Origin: Photobacterium damselae
GTDB lineage: Bacteria > Pseudomonadota > Gammaproteobacteria > Enterobacterales > Vibrionaceae
DNA: 64,000 nucleotides
Assembly (NCBI RefSeq): GCF_003026815.1
Contig: NZ_PYOG01000012.1
Span: 1-64,000, forward strand
Direction of reading: 5' to 3'
In this document: in pieces, positions 36,852 to 48,866 of the stretch
Numbering within the stretch: position 1 is the first letter of the stretch
Layout of the letters: each line of letters opens with the position of its first letter
Notes under the pieces: generated by a model
The model's input: only the letters and a program-made list of their open reading frames with translations
Told to the model about the DNA's origin: nothing
Database searches by the model: none
Program-made: the position numbers and the translations under genes

Positions 36852-38840
36852 TTACTTTGAAGCACGGCGCGTTGAACGCTGTTTAGTTACACCACTCTTA
36901 CTGGTTTGCGCGCCTGATTTACGCGAGTAGTTACGCTTTTTACCAACCCCTTTTTTGGGCTCAGGCGAAGTTAACGAACGTAAACTCTCTGGCACCTCGC
37001 AGGTTTTGACTTTCTCCATAAGCTGCGTCACTTGAGTGGTCAATGCTGCCATAAAGGGCTGATAAGCATAGTTTCTCTCTGCCATATCTTGTAACTGGTG
37101 CTCCCAATGGGCAGTCATATCTGGATACGTAGACTCATCTGGTAAAGCATAAATTAACCCTCTACCGGCATCGGTTGCATGAATAGCCTTACCCTGACGA
37201 TGTAATAACTGCCTTTTAAACAAAATATCCAAAATGCCGGCTCGGGTTGCTTCAGTTCCTAACCCATCAGTATCACGTAAAATTTTCTTTAATGAGGCAT
37301 CAGAAACAAAACGAGCAATTCCCGTCATCGCTTGCAGTAAGGTCGCTTCGGTAAACGCTTTAGGAGGCTCTGTCATCTTGTCTTTTATTTCCCCATCACG
37401 ACAAGTTAAAACGGTGCCTTTATCCAACGGCGGAACTTTATCTGCTAACCCAGCATCGTCGCTGTCTGTGGCATCATCGCGTCCTAACAAAGTTCGCCAT
37501 CCACCAGACATTAACTGACGTCCTTTAGCAATAAAGTGACCATTGGCGATATCAAACACCAGCTTAGCTTCTGCATAAATAGCCGCAGGGTAAAACTGCA
37601 TCAAATATTGTCGCGCAATCAATTGATAAATCTTCTCCTCATAACCGTTTAAGCTTTGAGGATTCACAGATTTTGGGGTCGGAATAATCGCATGGTGAGC
37701 ATCGACTTTTTTATCATTCCACGCTTTTGATTTTAAGCTCAGATTAGCCTGTGCAACGCCATTCGCTAATGCAGGACACGTAGTTCCTATCGCTTGAGTG
37801 ACACTGCTGGCTTGCTTGTAGTGATCTAACGGTAGATGACGACAATCAGAACGAGGGTAAGTGATCGCTTTATGTTTTTCATATAAAGATTGGCAGGTTG
37901 ATAATACATCTGCCGCACTCATGTTGTAACGTTTTGCCGCATCAATTTGAAGCGCTGACAATGAATACGGTAACGGCGGCGCTTGTTTGGTTTCTTTACG
38001 CTCAGATTCTATTACCGTTGCTGGTTGGCCCTTAATGCGTTTCACCACATTTTCGCACAAAGGACGACTCAGTATTCGGCCATCTTCATCTTGATATGGC
38101 TCACAAGCTTTACTTGGTTGCCACTTAGCTCGAATCTCTTGCTCTTGATAAGGGATCAGAGCAAATACCTCAAAAAAAGGTTTAGGGATAAAATTTGCAA
38201 TCTCATCATCTCGTCGCGTCACTAAGCCTAAAACAGGTGTTTGTACCCGCCCTACCGACAATACGCCACGATAGCCTCCTTTCTGCCCCAATAGCGTATA
38301 CGCACGAGTCATGTTCATACCATAAAGCCAATCAGCACGAGAGCGCGCTAAGGCCGATACAGACAATGGTATAAACTCTTTATTACTCCGCATAGATGCC
38401 AGCGCTTTTTTAACTGCGGCGGGGTTTAAATCAGAAATAAGCAGACGTTGTGCTGCATTTTTTTTACTTTGTGAAACCTTAACATAGTCAATCACTTCAT
38501 CGACTAACAGCTGCCCTTCACGATCTGGGTCGCCAGCGTGGACAATCTCAGTAGCACTTTTAGCTAATTTCTTGATCACGGCAAGCTGTTGTTTTGCCGC
38601 CTTACGAGGAATCAACTGCCATTTTTCAGGGACTATAGGTAAATCAGCCAGATTCCATTTTTTGTAACGTTCATCGTAAGCATCAGGTTCTACTTGCTCT
38701 AGTAAATGACCAATACACCAAGTCACAATATCGCCATTTCCGACCTCAATATAGCCATTATTGTTTTTATGAGGCTTAGGTAAAACAGTAGCAATAGCGC
38801 GACCTAAACTGGGTTTTTCTGCGATATATAAACGTGACAT
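36852..38840 (-). CDS. topB: DNA topoisomerase III
   Basis: Type IA topoisomerase that decatenates DNA and resolves recombination intermediates. The TOPRIM domain starts at the N terminus (LYIAEKPSLGRAIA with the catalytic Glu) and includes HAGDPDREGQLL (DxD); the active-site Tyr is in AITYPRSDCRHLP near residue 328. The C terminus is basic (KKRNYSRKSGAQTSK). Length 662 residues is typical. In E. coli topB lies next to selD; here bax and mnmH are between them. Confidence 0.96.
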   Translation of the reverse strand: MSRLYIAEKPSLGRAIATVLPKPHKNNNGYIEVGNGDIVTWCIGHLLEQVEPDAYDERYKKWNLADLPIVPEKWQLIPRKAAKQQLAVIKKLAKSATEIVHAGDPDREGQLLVDEVIDYVKVSQSKKNAAQRLLISDLNPAAVKKALASMRSNKEFIPLSVSALARSRADWLYGMNMTRAYTLLGQKGGYRGVLSVGRVQTPVLGLVTRRDDEIANFIPKPFFEVFALIPYQEQEIRAKWQPSKACEPYQDEDGRILSRPLCENVVKRIKGQPATVIESERKETKQAPPLPYSLSALQIDAAKRYNMSAADVLSTCQSLYEKHKAITYPRSDCRHLPLDHYKQASSVTQAIGTTCPALANGVAQANLSLKSKAWNDKKVDAHHAIIPTPKSVNPQSLNGYEEKIYQLIARQYLMQFYPAAIYAEAKLVFDIANGHFIAKGRQLMSGGWRTLLGRDDATDSDDAGLADKVPPLDKGTVLTCRDGEIKDKMTEPPKAFTEATLLQAMTGIARFVSDASLKKILRDTDGLGTEATRAGILDILFKRQLLHRQGKAIHATDAGRGLIYALPDESTYPDMTAHWEHQLQDMAERNYAYQPFMAALTTQVTQLMEKVKTCEVPESLRSLTSPEPKKGVGKKRNYSRKSGAQTSKSGVTKQRSTRRASK

Positions 38841-39003
38841 AAGATAATGAGAGCTAAACTAATATTTGTGTACTGTAGCGAAATATCTAAATGAGAGCAA
38901 TAAAACACTGGATGAAAACACAGTATATTCAACACAAGAACTTGCAGCTTGTTACCGATAAGCGTAAGGTATCGCGAAAATTGTATTAGAAACCCTTTTT
39001 CAT

Positions 39004-39843
39004 ATGACAAGAATCACGACAGTAGGCGTTATTACATTAGTGGCAGCAGTCAGTGCCGCCGCTATTTATAAAGCCAAGGTGCGCAACGATCATCAAGTGG
39101 ATCTCGCACCTTCACCTATCATGATGGAACAGATTCTCAATAACAAACCCAACTTTGCCGTTATTGATAGTGAAGCTGATAAGAAAAAAGCCTTTTTCCA
39201 GTACCTCACCCCAGATATCGTTAGAGAGAACAACGCGATTCTTAAAGACCGTGAGAATTTATTAGCTCTAATGAAAAAACCAGAGAAGATGACTGAGAAA
39301 AATGCTTTTCTGATCCGACTTTCCAATCATTATGCATGGCCAATGCCAGCTCATGATGAAAAGACATCGGAGCCAATTTCACAACAATGGTTAACCGGGT
39401 TACTCGACAGGGTTGATATTTTACCCGTACCATTGGTATTGAGCCAGGCCGCTATTGAATCGGGTTGGGGAACATCTCGCTTTGCTGTTGAGGGTGATAA
39501 CTACTTTGGTCTGTGGTGTTACAGCCCAGGTTGTGGCCTTGCACCATTAGAAGAGAAAGACAGTAAAAATTATCATGAAGTGGCTCGATTTAATTCATTG
39601 CAACACGCGGTTGATGCCTATTTCTTAAATATGAATACCAACCCAGAATTCCAACCGCTACGCGACAAACGAGCGCAACTTCGAGCTGAGGGGCTGCCAT
39701 TAACAGCTACAGCTCTAGCACCAGAGTTAATTCATTACTCACAAATTGGCCAGCGCTATATCGAAGAAATTAATACGATATTACACCAAGATGGTCATTT
39801 TATGTTAATTCCTGAAGTGCCGAAAAAAGAGCCTACGCCATAG
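39004..39843 (+). CDS. Bax-like glucosaminidase-domain protein
   Basis: Envelope protein of 279 residues with one N-terminal hydrophobic segment (about 5-22, signal anchor or signal peptide) and a glucosaminidase/LytG-type domain. The catalytic region is visible in LVLSQAAIESGWGTSRFAVEGDNYFGLWC, in two parts around the Glu of AAIESGWGTS. It resembles E. coli Bax, a putative peptidoglycan N-acetylglucosaminidase. Substrate is inferred from the family. Divergent from topB. Confidence 0.87.
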   Translation: MTRITTVGVITLVAAVSAAAIYKAKVRNDHQVDLAPSPIMMEQILNNKPNFAVIDSEADKKKAFFQYLTPDIVRENNAILKDRENLLALMKKPEKMTEKNAFLIRLSNHYAWPMPAHDEKTSEPISQQWLTGLLDRVDILPVPLVLSQAAIESGWGTSRFAVEGDNYFGLWCYSPGCGLAPLEEKDSKNYHEVARFNSLQHAVDAYFLNMNTNPEFQPLRDKRAQLRAEGLPLTATALAPELIHYSQIGQRYIEEINTILHQDGHFMLIPEVPKKEPTP

Positions 39844-39861
39844 AATAACCCTTAAAAACAA

Positions 39862-39907
39862 AAAGACCTCGTTACTCATAACAATAAAAATGAGTAACAA
39901 GGTCTTT
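39862..39907. terminator. Bidirectional terminator between bax-like gene and mnmH
   Basis: An 18-bp stem with one mismatch (39862-39879 with 39890-39907) begins with AAAGACCT and ends with AGGTCTTT in the gap between convergent genes. Confidence 0.85.
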
Positions 39908-39936
39908 AGTATTTCAACTATAAAACGCGATTACGA

Positions 39937-41031
39937 TTACTTAGCTTGCGCTGCTAACCACTCTTTCACGGTTTGGTAATCACCACGGAACACAATACGC
40001 TCCGCTTTTTTCTCTAATTGATAGGTATACATTGGGTCGTAGTACTGCTCAAGTAGCGGTTGTAACCATGCATAGTGCCCATCAACAGAACCCGTTGCTC
40101 GCATCTGAGCCACTGCTTGTTTTTGTGCTTCAACCAGTTGTTCATAGCGCTCATGACCAAGGCGACGATGAATTCCCATCATGCTATGTGATAAGTATTC
40201 AGAGAATTCAAACCATCCTTCTTCTTCGCCATGTAATGCGACAAAATCACGTTGCATGCGAATGACATAATCATCCATCAAGCGCTCTAAACGGACATCC
40301 ATAGGATCTTGGACCACCGCAACTTTCGCTTGTTTCATCTGTTCGTGCAGTGAAACAGGAAGATTTACTGAACCAATATGACGACCTTCATCTTCATACA
40401 CAAAACTGGTCATGCCGTGGTCTAACTTCTTGAGCATCTGCACCGCAAGATTGTTCTCAAACGCAATTTGAGTATGTTGCTCAGTAGCAAAACGACCAAA
40501 CGATGAACCTCGGTGATGAGCTGCACCCTCAAGATCAATACCATTTGCCAGCTCATTAACCATAATCGTTTTACCGCTACCTGTATTACCACCAACAATC
40601 AACATTGGCATTTCAGCCACTTGATCAATAGTGTCAATCAGAAAACGGCGCAACGCTTTGTAACCACCAACAACATAAGGGTAATCAATGCCAGCTTCTT
40701 TTAACCAAAGTTGCGTGATTTGCGAACGTTGGCCACCGCGGAAACAGTATAGATAACCATTTGGATTAGCTTCACAAAATGCTTTCCATTGAGCAACACG
40801 CTGCGCTTTAACATCACCACAAACTAATTCATGGCCTAATGCAATTGCAGCGTCTTGTCCTTGCTCTTTATAACAAGTCCCTACCGCTTCTCGCTCACTG
40901 TTTGTCATTAATGGAAGATTGGTTGACATCGGGAATGCCCCTTGTTCAAACTCAATCGGAGCTCGCATGTCCATTAAAGGTACATCGTTGACAAATAGTT
41001 GACGAAAATCTTCACAGTTTGGACGTGACAT
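39937..41031 (-). CDS. mnmH: tRNA 2-selenouridine synthase
   Basis: Also called SelU/YbbB. It swaps sulfur for selenium at wobble 2-thiouridine of tRNAs, using selenophosphate. A rhodanese domain with catalytic Cys in YLYCFRGGQRSQ (about residue 96) is followed by a P-loop domain with GGNTGSGKT (about 147-155). The start ATG at 41031 shares its A with the selD stop codon (TAATG), so the enzyme is translationally coupled to the maker of its selenium donor. 364 residues. Confidence 0.95.
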   Translation of the reverse strand: MSRPNCEDFRQLFVNDVPLMDMRAPIEFEQGAFPMSTNLPLMTNSEREAVGTCYKEQGQDAAIALGHELVCGDVKAQRVAQWKAFCEANPNGYLYCFRGGQRSQITQLWLKEAGIDYPYVVGGYKALRRFLIDTIDQVAEMPMLIVGGNTGSGKTIMVNELANGIDLEGAAHHRGSSFGRFATEQHTQIAFENNLAVQMLKKLDHGMTSFVYEDEGRHIGSVNLPVSLHEQMKQAKVAVVQDPMDVRLERLMDDYVIRMQRDFVALHGEEEGWFEFSEYLSHSMMGIHRRLGHERYEQLVEAQKQAVAQMRATGSVDGHYAWLQPLLEQYYDPMYTYQLEKKAERIVFRGDYQTVKEWLAAQAK

Positions 41032-42065
41032 TAGCAAACCTCAATTAGTGCAGAGCCATCTTGCTCAAACAGTTCACCAATCGCTTGAAGCTCAATATTG
41101 TGATGTTTTGCGATTTCCGCAATTTCATCTTCAGAGCCAGGTGCAACCGCTAGTAGTAAACCGCCTGATGTTTGAGGATCGCAAAGTAGCGCTTTTTGCT
41201 CTGCGGTCATTGGTGCAATTTTATCGCCATAACTTGCGAAATTACGCTCAGTACCACCAGGAACACAGCCTTGTTCGATATAATCAAATACACCAGGAAG
41301 ATGAGGTACTTGATCAAACCATACTTTTGCTTTTACGCCACTGCCTTCACAGATCTCACTTAAGTGACCAAGCAGACCAAAACCTGTGACATCAGTTAGT
41401 GCTTTCACACCAGAAACATCAGCAAAATCAGCACCTGGTTTATTCAGCTTACACATCCAGTCACGAGCCAGACCTTTATGCTCTTCTGCTAACTTAGACT
41501 TTTTCTCAGCCGTAGTTAATACACCAATGCCAAGAGGTTTGGTTAAGAACAATTTACAGCCCGCTTCAGCCTTGTCATTACGCTTAATGCGATCGGTATC
41601 AACAATACCTGTTACAGCTAAACCGAAAATAGGCTCTGGAGCATCAATTGAGTGACCACCAGCAAGAGAGATACCAGCATCACGGCAAACGGCACGGCCA
41701 CCTTCAATCACTTTTTGTGCAATTTCAGGAGCAAGAACATTGACAGGCCAACCCAAGATTGCAATTGCCATAATCGGCTTGCCACCCATCGCATAGATAT
41801 CGCTGATTGCGTTTGTTGCCGCGATACGACCAAAATCATATGGGTCATCAACAATCGGCATAAAGAAGTCAGTCGTACTGATCACTGCAGTACCGTTACC
41901 AAGATCGTAAACGGCTGCGTCATCTTTGCTTTCATTGCCAACAAGTAGATTTGGATCAGCAAATGGGGCAATTTGAGTACGAAGGATGGTATCAAGTACC
42001 TGAGGAGAAATTTTACAACCACATCCAGCACCGTGGCTGTATTGGGTTAGGCGAACATTTTCCAT
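41031..42065 (-). CDS. selD: Selenophosphate synthetase
   Basis: Makes selenophosphate from selenide and ATP for selenocysteine and selenouridine. The N-terminal active-site loop HGAGCGCK carries a normal Cys (residue 15/17 pattern), not selenocysteine, and an in-frame TGA is absent. Conserved segments [27 protein letters not shown] and [10 protein letters not shown] are near-identical to E. coli. 344 residues. No selA or selB is in the window, so only the selenouridine use is documented here. Confidence 0.97.
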   Translation of the reverse strand: MENVRLTQYSHGAGCGCKISPQVLDTILRTQIAPFADPNLLVGNESKDDAAVYDLGNGTAVISTTDFFMPIVDDPYDFGRIAATNAISDIYAMGGKPIMAIAILGWPVNVLAPEIAQKVIEGGRAVCRDAGISLAGGHSIDAPEPIFGLAVTGIVDTDRIKRNDKAEAGCKLFLTKPLGIGVLTTAEKKSKLAEEHKGLARDWMCKLNKPGADFADVSGVKALTDVTGFGLLGHLSEICEGSGVKAKVWFDQVPHLPGVFDYIEQGCVPGGTERNFASYGDKIAPMTAEQKALLCDPQTSGGLLLAVAPGSEDEIAEIAKHHNIELQAIGELFEQDGSALIEVC

Positions 42066-42200
42066 GCAGCGCTCCAGATAAATTTTACAGAGCGGAAGAT
42101 TCTACTCCTGCCAACAAGATCTGTCACCTTTACATGGGAATCAAGTAAGTTGAATAGTTTGATAAATCTCAAAGAGAGATAAATTACGCGGCATAAATAA

Positions 42201-42244
42201 TAAAACCGCCAATTTTCAGGACAAATTTACCCGAAAATTGGCGA
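42201..42244 (-). terminator. Terminator of ydjA
   Basis: On the minus strand an 11-bp perfect stem (42244-42234 with 42218-42208) is followed by GGTTTTATTATTT. Confidence 0.8.
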
Positions 42245-42265
42245 TAAGACTCACTTCGACAGACG

Positions 42266-42814
42266 TTATAGGTATTCAACAAACTTAGCTAAGTCTTGTT
42301 CATGCACTTTGGCTTCTCGGCATGAAGGGGTACCTAGATACAAAAAGCCCACGATCATATCTTCACCTTGAACACCTAATGCTTCACGCACCACTGGATG
42401 ATAAGCCCAAGAGCCAGTACGCCAAAAACCAGAAAAACCTTGCGCCACTGCCGCCATTTGCATCGCTTGAGTAGCACACCCAGCAGATAGATGCTGTTCA
42501 AAGACTGGTACTTTATGACCCGAGGTAACTTTTGCGACCACAGTAATCACCATTGGAGCTCTAAACGGTGCATTTGACGCTTTTTCAACGACAAAATCGT
42601 CTAATTCATCGGCCTTAGCAGCAGAAACCAAAATATCCGCCAATTTTTGCAGTCCATCCCCTTGAGAGACAATAAAGCGCCATGGAGTTAAACCGCCATG
42701 ATCGGGGGCGCGCAAACCTGCTCGAAGGATATTCTCCAACGCCTCACCAGATGGTGCTGGTTCAGCCAAACGTGGCAACGAACGACGATTTAAAAGTAGT
42801 GTTAGCGCATCCAT
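42266..42814 (-). CDS. ydjA: NAD(P)H nitroreductase YdjA family
   Basis: FMN-dependent nitroreductase-fold protein of 182 residues, the short YdjA type. The N-terminal RRSLPRLAEPAPS, the GLRAPDHGGLTPWRF flavin-binding segment and GFLYLGTP near the C terminus fit the family. In E. coli ydjA lies between selD and sppA, the same neighbourhood as here. The physiological substrate is unknown. Transcribed with its own terminator; fadH lies upstream in the same direction 65 bases away. Confidence 0.92.
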   Translation of the reverse strand: MDALTLLLNRRSLPRLAEPAPSGEALENILRAGLRAPDHGGLTPWRFIVSQGDGLQKLADILVSAAKADELDDFVVEKASNAPFRAPMVITVVAKVTSGHKVPVFEQHLSAGCATQAMQMAAVAQGFSGFWRTGSWAYHPVVREALGVQGEDMIVGFLYLGTPSCREAKVHEQDLAKFVEYL

Positions 42815-42879
42815 AACAACCTCGAATGAAAATGATTCTATTTATCTTGCTTAAGATATCACAAGCTCACTAAGATGCA

Positions 42880-44907
<2,028 letters not shown>

Positions 44908-44913
44908 TTATAG

Positions 44914-44930
44914 CATTGGTCTGACCAGTG
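44914..44930. promoter_or_regulatory. FadR-type operator upstream of fadH
   Basis: TGGTC-T-GACCA at 44917-44927, extended by outer CA/TG pairs, matches the FadR consensus core TGGTCNGACCA exactly. It lies close before the fadH start, where FadR would repress. The FadR gene itself is at 58806-59657. Confidence 0.75.
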
Positions 44931-45162
44931 TAGACCAAAATAAGAACAAATTTCAAACATTTGTTTACATTTAAGAAACATTTTAAAGTAATCTATGAAG
45001 AGAGACTTATATCGAGCTCACAACTTAGCAAGTGTTCAATCAAACCATCAATAAATTGCAATTGATTTGTAATACTTAAAAAAACTGTAATTCGCTAGGG
45101 AGTAAGTTAGGATATAACAAAATATTAGAGTAATAGAGTTAACATCAGTATTGGGATCATTC

Positions 45163-47016
45163 ATGAAAACCATCTTCAAAGGAATTGGTCGAGTTTGTAA
45201 AGCGATATGGAATCTTCTGAGCTTTACTCGTCAGCTTGTTCTAAACCTGATCTTTTTAATTCTGGTTGGCGCACTATTTTTTGCGTTTTACCAAGGTGAT
45301 AAAGACACAGAGACACAGCCACAACCTGGCGCTCTTGTTCTTGACTTGTCAGGCCCTATTGTGGAGCAAAAAGATCCAGTCAATCCGGTCGATAGCTTAT
45401 TAAGTGAAGCGATGGGTAAAGAGCCACAACAAGAAAATGTTCTATTTGATATTGTTGAAGCGATTCGTGCAGCTTCCGGTGATAACGACATTAAAGGGTT
45501 AGTGCTGAACCTGCAAAATATGCCAGAGACCAGCCTCACAAAACTTCGTTACATCGCAAAAGCCATCACAGACTTTAAACAATCAGGCAAACCGGTTTAT
45601 GCATACGGCGATAACTTTTCTCAAAGCCAATATTATCTAGCCAGTTATGCAGATAAAGTCTTTATGTCTCCAGATGGGGCAATTCTCTTAACCGGTTATG
45701 GTAGCTATACCTTGTACTATAAGAGCCTTCTTGAGAAGTTAGACGTCACAACTCATGTCTTCCGAGTGGGTACTTATAAATCAGCAATTGAGCCTTATAT
45801 TCGTGACAACATGTCGGATGCGGCAAAAGAAGCAAACACAGTATGGCTTAACCAGTTATGGCAAGCTTATACCAGTGATGTCGCTAAAAACCGTAATATT
45901 GATGCCGCTGAGCTTACACCAAAACTGCCTGAATTTATTGCTGCATTAAAATCAGTTGATGGTGATTTTGCCAAATTGAGCGTTAAGCTGGGATTAGTCG
46001 ATAGCTTAATGACTCATCCTGAAATGACACAAGAATTTGAAAAAACATTTGGTACTGACCAAGACCATAACTTTAATCAAATTAGTTACTACGATTACTT
46101 AGCAAGTTTGACCGACATTAACGTACCGTCGAAAAACAAAATTGCTGTAGTAATCGCAAGTGGCGCAATCATTGATGGCCCTCAACGTCCGGGCACCACA
46201 GGCGGTGATACAACCGCAGAATTATTACGAGAAGCTCGATTTGATAACAATGTAAAAGCAGTAATTCTTCGCGTAGATAGTCCAGGAGGCAGTGCATTTG
46301 CTTCAGAGTTAATTCGTAATGAAGTAGACGCATTACAAAAAGCAGGAAAACCTGTTGTGGTCTCTATGTCGAGTGTCGCCGCTTCTGGTGGTTATTGGAT
46401 CTCATCAAGTGCCGATAAAATCATTGCCAACCCAACCACAATAACAGGTTCTATTGGTATCTTTGCCGTGATGACGACATTTGAAAAAGGCCTCAATAAG
46501 CTAGGGATTTATAATGATGGTGTGGGTACTACACCGTTTGCTGGTGTCGGTGTGACTCGCGCACTACCTCAAGGTGTTGGAGAGATCTTCCAATTAGGGG
46601 TTGATCACGGTTACCAACGCTTTATCGGTCTGGTTAGCAAATACCGTCATATGTCACTGGCTCAAGTGGATAAGATTGCTCAAGGTCGAGTTTGGACTGG
46701 TGCCGATGCGAAGCGCTTAGGGCTCGTTGATGAGTTAGGTGATTTTGACACAGCAATCAGTGCGGCAGTCGATCTTGCTAAAATCAATGACTATCAAATT
46801 GAATGGATGCAACAACCATTAAGCCCAATGGAAATGTTCTTGCAGCAATTTACTACTGAAGCAAGAACACAGCTATTGACCATGGTTTTGGGTGATATGC
46901 CAAAAGCGATTACTCCCGTTACTGAAAAAATCAGTGCCGATCTAACCTCGTTAGCAAACTTTAACGATCCAAAAGGTCAATATGCGTTCTGCTTAAACTG
47001 TGGCACGTTCAATTAA
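45163..47016 (+). CDS. sppA: Signal peptide peptidase SppA (protease IV)
   Basis: Membrane-anchored serine/lysine peptidase that degrades cleaved signal peptides. One N-terminal membrane helix (about residues 24-46) is followed by tandem S49 domains; the catalytic Lys is in RVGTYKSAIEPY (about 205) and the Ser in VSMSSVAASGGYW (about 405). Length 617 residues is that of the gammaproteobacterial fused form. The ATG at 45163 is preferred to a TTG four codons upstream. The sppA-ansA order is conserved with E. coli. Confidence 0.95.
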   Translation: MKTIFKGIGRVCKAIWNLLSFTRQLVLNLIFLILVGALFFAFYQGDKDTETQPQPGALVLDLSGPIVEQKDPVNPVDSLLSEAMGKEPQQENVLFDIVEAIRAASGDNDIKGLVLNLQNMPETSLTKLRYIAKAITDFKQSGKPVYAYGDNFSQSQYYLASYADKVFMSPDGAILLTGYGSYTLYYKSLLEKLDVTTHVFRVGTYKSAIEPYIRDNMSDAAKEANTVWLNQLWQAYTSDVAKNRNIDAAELTPKLPEFIAALKSVDGDFAKLSVKLGLVDSLMTHPEMTQEFEKTFGTDQDHNFNQISYYDYLASLTDINVPSKNKIAVVIASGAIIDGPQRPGTTGGDTTAELLREARFDNNVKAVILRVDSPGGSAFASELIRNEVDALQKAGKPVVVSMSSVAASGGYWISSSADKIIANPTTITGSIGIFAVMTTFEKGLNKLGIYNDGVGTTPFAGVGVTRALPQGVGEIFQLGVDHGYQRFIGLVSKYRHMSLAQVDKIAQGRVWTGADAKRLGLVDELGDFDTAISAAVDLAKINDYQIEWMQQPLSPMEMFLQQFTTEARTQLLTMVLGDMPKAITPVTEKISADLTSLANFNDPKGQYAFCLNCGTFN

Positions 47017-47095
47017 TGATGCGTTATCCCTAACCCTAAGTAACATCAAAGCGTTAGCTTGAATTAGAACCACACTTAGGAAATACACATCACTA

Positions 47096-47124
47096 AGAAC
47101 CCAGCATTATGTCTGGGTTCTTTC
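47096..47124 (+). terminator. Rho-independent terminator of sppA
   Basis: AGAACCCAG (47096-47104) pairs with CTGGGTTCT (47113-47121), followed by TTT. Confidence 0.8.
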
Positions 47125-47288
47125 GCTTCAGATCAAAGATAAATATCGTATTTGAACACAAATACAGCGTTGTCATCTTCGATCACATTTCCCATCTTCT
47201 ATTGAGCTAGCGCAAACAACTTCCCTCGCATCTTCATTCTGTTTCAGTATAATGCGCCCATCTAATCTCAATAATTCTGTACACGATA

Positions 47289-48302
47289 ATGGAAAGAAAA
47301 CATATCTACATTGCTTACACTGGTGGCACCATCGGCATGCAAAAGTCAGATCACGGCTATATCCCTGTGGCTGGTTTTATGGAAAAACAGCTTGCCAGCA
47401 TGCCAGAATTCCATCGTGCAGAAATGCCAGAATTTACGATTCATGAATACGCGCCATTGATCGATTCATCTGATATGACGCCTTCTGATTGGCAACGCAT
47501 TGCTGACGATATCAAAGCAAATTATGACAAGTATGACGGTTTTGTCATTCTTCACGGTACCGATACCATGGCGTATACGGCATCAGCTCTGTCATTTATG
47601 TTTGAGAACCTAGATAAGCCCGTTATTGTTACAGGCTCTCAAATTCCTCTTGCTGAACTACGCTCTGATGGTCAAAGTAACTTGCTCAATGCACTGCATA
47701 TTGCGGCAAACTACCCAATTAATGAAGTTACTGTATTCTTTAACAACAAGTTAATTCGCGGTAACCGCAGTACCAAAGCTCACGCAGACGGTTTTGGGGC
47801 ATTTATTTCCCCTAATCTACCGCCATTACTTGAGGCTGGTATTAACATTTCTGTTAGTAATATTGCAGAGATCAATAAAAAACCAGAAGGTCCATTTAAA
47901 GTACATAATATTATTCCCCAACCTATCGGTGTAATTACTATGTATCCAGGGATCTCACCTGAGGTGATCAAAAACACACTGCGTCAGCCAGTCAATGCGA
48001 TGATTTTATTAACCTTCGGTGTTGGTAATGCACCACAAAACCCAGAACTTCTTGAGCAACTAAAAGAAGCCAGCGATCGCGGTGTCATTGTAATGAACTT
48101 AACCCAATGTCTATCGGGTAAAGTGAATATGGGTGGATACGCAACGGGCTGTGCTCTTGCCGATGCAGGTGTACTCAGTGGCTATGATATGACTCCTGAA
48201 GCCGCTCTTGCTAAATTACATTTTTTACTTAGCCAAGATCTTCCGGTCGAAAGCATGCGAACGTTAATGCAACAAGATCTACGTGGTGAGTTAACGCACT
48301 AA
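47289..48302 (+). CDS. ansA: L-asparaginase I (cytoplasmic)
   Basis: Hydrolyses asparagine to aspartate and ammonia. The two catalytic threonine motifs are YTGGTIGM (about residues 10-17) and ILHGTDTMAYTA (about 88-99). No signal peptide, so it is the low-affinity cytoplasmic type I enzyme. 337 residues, as in E. coli. It follows sppA as in enterobacteria but has its own upstream region of about 165 bp after the sppA terminator. Confidence 0.96.
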   Translation: MERKHIYIAYTGGTIGMQKSDHGYIPVAGFMEKQLASMPEFHRAEMPEFTIHEYAPLIDSSDMTPSDWQRIADDIKANYDKYDGFVILHGTDTMAYTASALSFMFENLDKPVIVTGSQIPLAELRSDGQSNLLNALHIAANYPINEVTVFFNNKLIRGNRSTKAHADGFGAFISPNLPPLLEAGINISVSNIAEINKKPEGPFKVHNIIPQPIGVITMYPGISPEVIKNTLRQPVNAMILLTFGVGNAPQNPELLEQLKEASDRGVIVMNLTQCLSGKVNMGGYATGCALADAGVLSGYDMTPEAALAKLHFLLSQDLPVESMRTLMQQDLRGELTH

Positions 48303-48328
48303 TTGATCAATTAGCAATTTCAAAATTG

Positions 48329-48355
48329 AGCCGAGTCAACACACTCGGCTTTTTT
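48329..48355 (+). terminator. Rho-independent terminator of ansA
   Basis: AGCCGAGT (48329-48336) pairs with ACTCGGCT (48343-48350), followed by a T run. Confidence 0.88.
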
Positions 48356-48378
48356 CTACCAGAAATATAACCTCATTA

Positions 48379-48663
48379 TCACTTAAGCTTCGTTCTGAAA
48401 ATCTCATTAGATCTAGCTAATTCTTTTATCTCTTGTTGAAAGTCAGTTTTGGTTTTTATGTTAAGTTCGCCACCTTGGGCAACTGTCATATGTTGAGCTT
48501 CTTGATTAAATCGAGATTGATAAATCATCATGGCCTGCATCGCATTAGATCGTTGTTCATCGGTAAGTTGAACCCCATTCGCCCACTTTCCAGTTTCAAC
48601 CGCACGGCTAAGCTGCTCATAAATAGCAGGGGTCATCGCATCAAGTAAACTGTCCATATTCAT
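48379..48663 (-). CDS. yeaC: YeaC family protein (DUF1315)
   Basis: 94-residue cytoplasmic protein of the YeaC/DUF1315 family, visible in LLDAMTPAIYEQLSRAVETG and WANGVQLT. Function is unknown. In E. coli yeaC is close to msrB and gapA, as here, which supports the call. Two in-frame ATG codons (48663 and 48657) compete; no strong ribosome site decides between them. Confidence 0.88.
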   Translation of the reverse strand: MNMDSLLDAMTPAIYEQLSRAVETGKWANGVQLTDEQRSNAMQAMMIYQSRFNQEAQHMTVAQGGELNIKTKTDFQQEIKELARSNEIFRTKLK

Positions 48664-48866
48664 ATTTTAGTCATTCTCTATTGTGATCCTTGTTGCAGCC
48701 TATCCCACCTTTATAAAAGATCAATGCTCACCACCTAAACTGCCACTTAACTCACAACTCTGGTATCAAGATCTAAAAAAAATTTGTTTTACACCAATCA
48801 CTATTAGGCATTGATGAAAAATAACGGCATAGTATTACTGATTATCTTATAAATACGTTTTATCCT

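Noticed and set aside
41031..42065. Selenocysteine in SelD
   Set aside because: The active-site codon is an ordinary cysteine (HGAGCGCK) and no in-frame TGA is present.
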